Source: CAYZED01 sp964477445 (GTDB lineage: Bacteria; Bacillota; Clostridia; Lutisporales; Lutisporaceae). From it: 64,000 nucleotides of DNA. Below the pieces are notes generated by a model. That model was not told where the DNA came from. It searched no databases and saw only the letters and a program-made list of their open reading frames with translations. This document shows, one piece after another, positions 62,379-64,000 of this stretch. Made by a program: the position numbers and the translations under genes. Position 1 is the first letter of the stretch. Each line of letters begins with the position of its first letter. Where the stretch lies: contig CAYZED010000015.1 in NCBI GenBank assembly GCA_964477445.1, positions 1 to 64,000 on the forward strand. Reading direction: 5' to 3'.

Positions 62379-63318
62379 ATCAAGAATTTGTTCAATTTTA
62401 GGCATTGAGTACCCTATACTACAAGGTGGCATGGCATGGGTTGCTACCGCTGAACTTGCTGCTGCTGTGTCAGAAGCTGGTGGATTAGGAATTATTGGCG
62501 CTGGAAATGCACCCGCTGAATTTTTAAGAAATGAAATTAGAAAAGTTAAATCTATAACAAAAAAACCTTATGGTGTAAATGTAATGCTTTTGTCACCATT
62601 TGTAGATGATGTAATAAATGTTGTTATTGAGGAAAGAGTACCTGTAGTTACAACTGGCGCAGGCAATCCAGGAAAGTATTTAAAAAGATTACAAGAAATC
62701 GGTACAAAAGTTATTCCCGTGGTATCAGCTGTTGCTCTCGCAAAAAAAATGGAAAAAGAGGGCGTTGACGCAGTTATCGCTGAAGGAACTGAATCAGGTG
62801 GACATGTTGGGGAATTAACAACTATGACACTTGTACCACAAGTAGTTGACGCAGTTTCTATACCAGTTATTGCAGCTGGCGGAATTGCTGATGGAAGAGG
62901 ATTTGCGGCTTCTTTAGCGCTAGGTGCAGATGGCATCCAAATGGGAACAGTATTTATATGCACGACAGAGTGCACTGCTCACGATAATTTTAAAAACGCT
63001 ATTATAAAGGCTGGCGACAGGGGTACCGTTGTCTGTGCAAGACCAACAGGCCATCCCGTCAGATGTATAAAGAATAAACTTACAAGAGAATTTGAGAACC
63101 TTGAAAGCAATGCAGCTCCATTAGAAGATTATGAAACACTTGGTGCCGGAACTCTAAAGAATGCAGTAGTTGATGGGGACAGTGAGCGTGGGTCAGTTAT
63201 GGCAGGACAAATAGCTGGATTAGTAAAAGAAATTAAACCAGTTAAGCAAGTTATCGACGATATTATTAAAGAAACAGATATTTGTATTAATAGAATAGTA
63301 AAAATGTATGGGAGGTAA
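62371..63318 (+). CDS. fabK: FMN-dependent enoyl-ACP reductase II
   Basis: 315 residues. NAD(P)H/FMN TIM-barrel enzyme of the last elongation step, insensitive to triclosan. PILQGGMAWVAT at the start, GVNVMLLSP, AEGTESGGHVGE near residue 137 and AAGGIADGRGFAA ... GADGIQMGT are canonical. TTG start with GGGGAGGAG upstream; overlaps fabH by 8 bp. Confidence 0.97.
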   Translation: MFKSRICSILGIEYPILQGGMAWVATAELAAAVSEAGGLGIIGAGNAPAEFLRNEIRKVKSITKKPYGVNVMLLSPFVDDVINVVIEERVPVVTTGAGNPGKYLKRLQEIGTKVIPVVSAVALAKKMEKEGVDAVIAEGTESGGHVGELTTMTLVPQVVDAVSIPVIAAGGIADGRGFAASLALGADGIQMGTVFICTTECTAHDNFKNAIIKAGDRGTVVCARPTGHPVRCIKNKLTREFENLESNAAPLEDYETLGAGTLKNAVVDGDSERGSVMAGQIAGLVKEIKPVKQVIDDIIKETDICINRIVKMYGR

Positions 63319-63322
63319 AGAT

Positions 63323-64000
63323 TTGGGTAAGATTGCATTTGTTTTCCCAGGTCAGGGAGCACAATATCCAGGTATGGGGAAAGAGCTCGCAGAGAACTTT
63401 AAGGTCGCAATGACGACTTTCGAAGAAGCAGGCGAAGCACTTGGGATCGATATGAAAGATCTTTGTTTTTTCGGTTCGGAAGAAGATTTAAAAATGACAG
63501 AAAACACACAGCCCACTATACTAACTGTGAGTGTTGCAGCAGCGAGGGTTCTTGAAGAAAAAGGGATAAAAGCGGATTACACAGCTGGATTAAGCCTTGG
63601 AGAGTATTCTTCACATGTAATATCAAAATCTTTTGATTTCAAAGATGCAGTAAAGTTGGTTAGAAAACGCGGTAAATATATGCAGGAAGCTGTACCAGCA
63701 GGACAAGGTACAATGGCTGCAATCATGGGTCTTGAAAGAGATGTGCTTTTAGAAGGCTTAAAAGAAGCTTCACAGTTTGGAATAGTTGAAGCAGCAAACT
63801 ATAATTGCCCTGGACAAATTGTAATTGCTGGACAAACTAGCGCGGTTGAAAAGGCATGTGAAATATTGAAAGCTAAAGGCGCTAAAAGAGCAATGCTTCT
63901 TCCAGTATCAGCACCTTTTCACTCAAGCATGCTATTCCCTGCAGGAGAAATGTTAAAAGTTGAATTAGATAATGTTTCTGTTAGTGCTATGGAAATACCT
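63323..64000 (+). CDS. fabD: malonyl-CoA-ACP transacylase, 3'-truncated by the window
   Basis: Loads malonyl groups on ACP. 226 residues are seen, with no stop before the right edge; the family has about 310. VFPGQGAQYPGMGKEL at the start, the active-site serine in GLSLGEYSS near residue 93 and the catalytic His in PFHSSML near 203 are present. TTG start at 63323 with GGGAGGT upstream, 4 bp after fabK. Confidence 0.96.
   Translation, partial: MGKIAFVFPGQGAQYPGMGKELAENFKVAMTTFEEAGEALGIDMKDLCFFGSEEDLKMTENTQPTILTVSVAAARVLEEKGIKADYTAGLSLGEYSSHVISKSFDFKDAVKLVRKRGKYMQEAVPAGQGTMAAIMGLERDVLLEGLKEASQFGIVEAANYNCPGQIVIAGQTSAVEKACEILKAKGAKRAMLLPVSAPFHSSMLFPAGEMLKVELDNVSVSAMEIP

Overview
The window is AT-rich DNA from a low-G+C, Gram-positive anaerobe, almost certainly a member of the Clostridia; I would not go lower in rank from sequence alone. 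The evidence is gene order and protein families: the conserved runs yicC-remA-gmk-rpoZ-coaBC-priA-def-fmt-rsmB-rlmN-prpC-prkC-rsgA-rpe-thiN and rpmB-asp23-fakA-recG-rsmD-coaD, a FapR-headed fatty-acid operon using FabK, a valS T-box leader, ECF vitamin transporters, a pyrophosphate-driven ion pump and acetate kinase. TTG start codons are unusually common. No tRNA, rRNA or CRISPR array was seen.

Layout. 1-6200 is accessory: a 5'-truncated membrane pyrophosphatase of a divergent type, a soluble chemoreceptor fused to a Rossmann domain, a DUF7916-type TIM-barrel protein, a 590-bp gene-free stretch that looks like a leftward-transcribed structured RNA gene, two unknown acidic proteins and a 243-bp MITE-like palindrome. 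6300-14000 holds pgsA, T-box-valS, folC, a metal-site-less metallo-beta-lactamase-like protein and small unknowns. 14200-17600 is an FAD/Fe-S amine or amino-acid dehydrogenase operon of the HcnABC/hydroxyproline dehydrogenase type. 17870-26700 is a mosaic: a CsoR-like repressor with a probable operator, an ECF S-component coupled to a methyltransferase, small membrane proteins, a HipBA toxin-antitoxin pair, BirA-controlled bioY, an XpaC-like protein and a B12-binding radical SAM protein. 26900-31000 has nth, an ArsB/NhaD-type permease and a broken rqcH. 31100-47000 is a long co-directional housekeeping cluster (lysine/peptidoglycan precursor, nucleotide, CoA, replication restart, initiator-tRNA formylation, rRNA modification, Ser/Thr phosphosignalling, ribosome maturation). 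47190-49050 is an arsenite/arsenate resistance operon. 49230-64000 holds rpmB, asp23-fakA-recG, rsmD-coaD, tmcAL, ackA, yceD-rpmF and fapR-plsX-fabH-fabK-fabD (cut off at the right edge).

Sequence quality matters here. Four runs of exactly ten N lie inside coding genes (15962, 30319, 52360, 57430). The one in recG is followed by an inverted copy of the preceding bases, a fold-back assembly artefact. fabH carries what looks like a 10-nt deletion and rqcH a one-base frameshift. These are more likely draft-assembly errors than real pseudogenes.

The most unusual features are: the candidate ~410-nt minus-strand RNA with its own promoter, terminator and 12-bp closing stem; the Rossmann-chemoreceptor fusion; a shared TTGARRTCTTACGAAACT motif in four intergenic positions; a MITE with a partial copy abutting tmcAL; and repeated in-frame minisatellite expansions inside otherwise ordinary proteins (radical SAM, XpaC-like, RsmB, TmcAL), with similar short tandem repeats in several intergenic regions.
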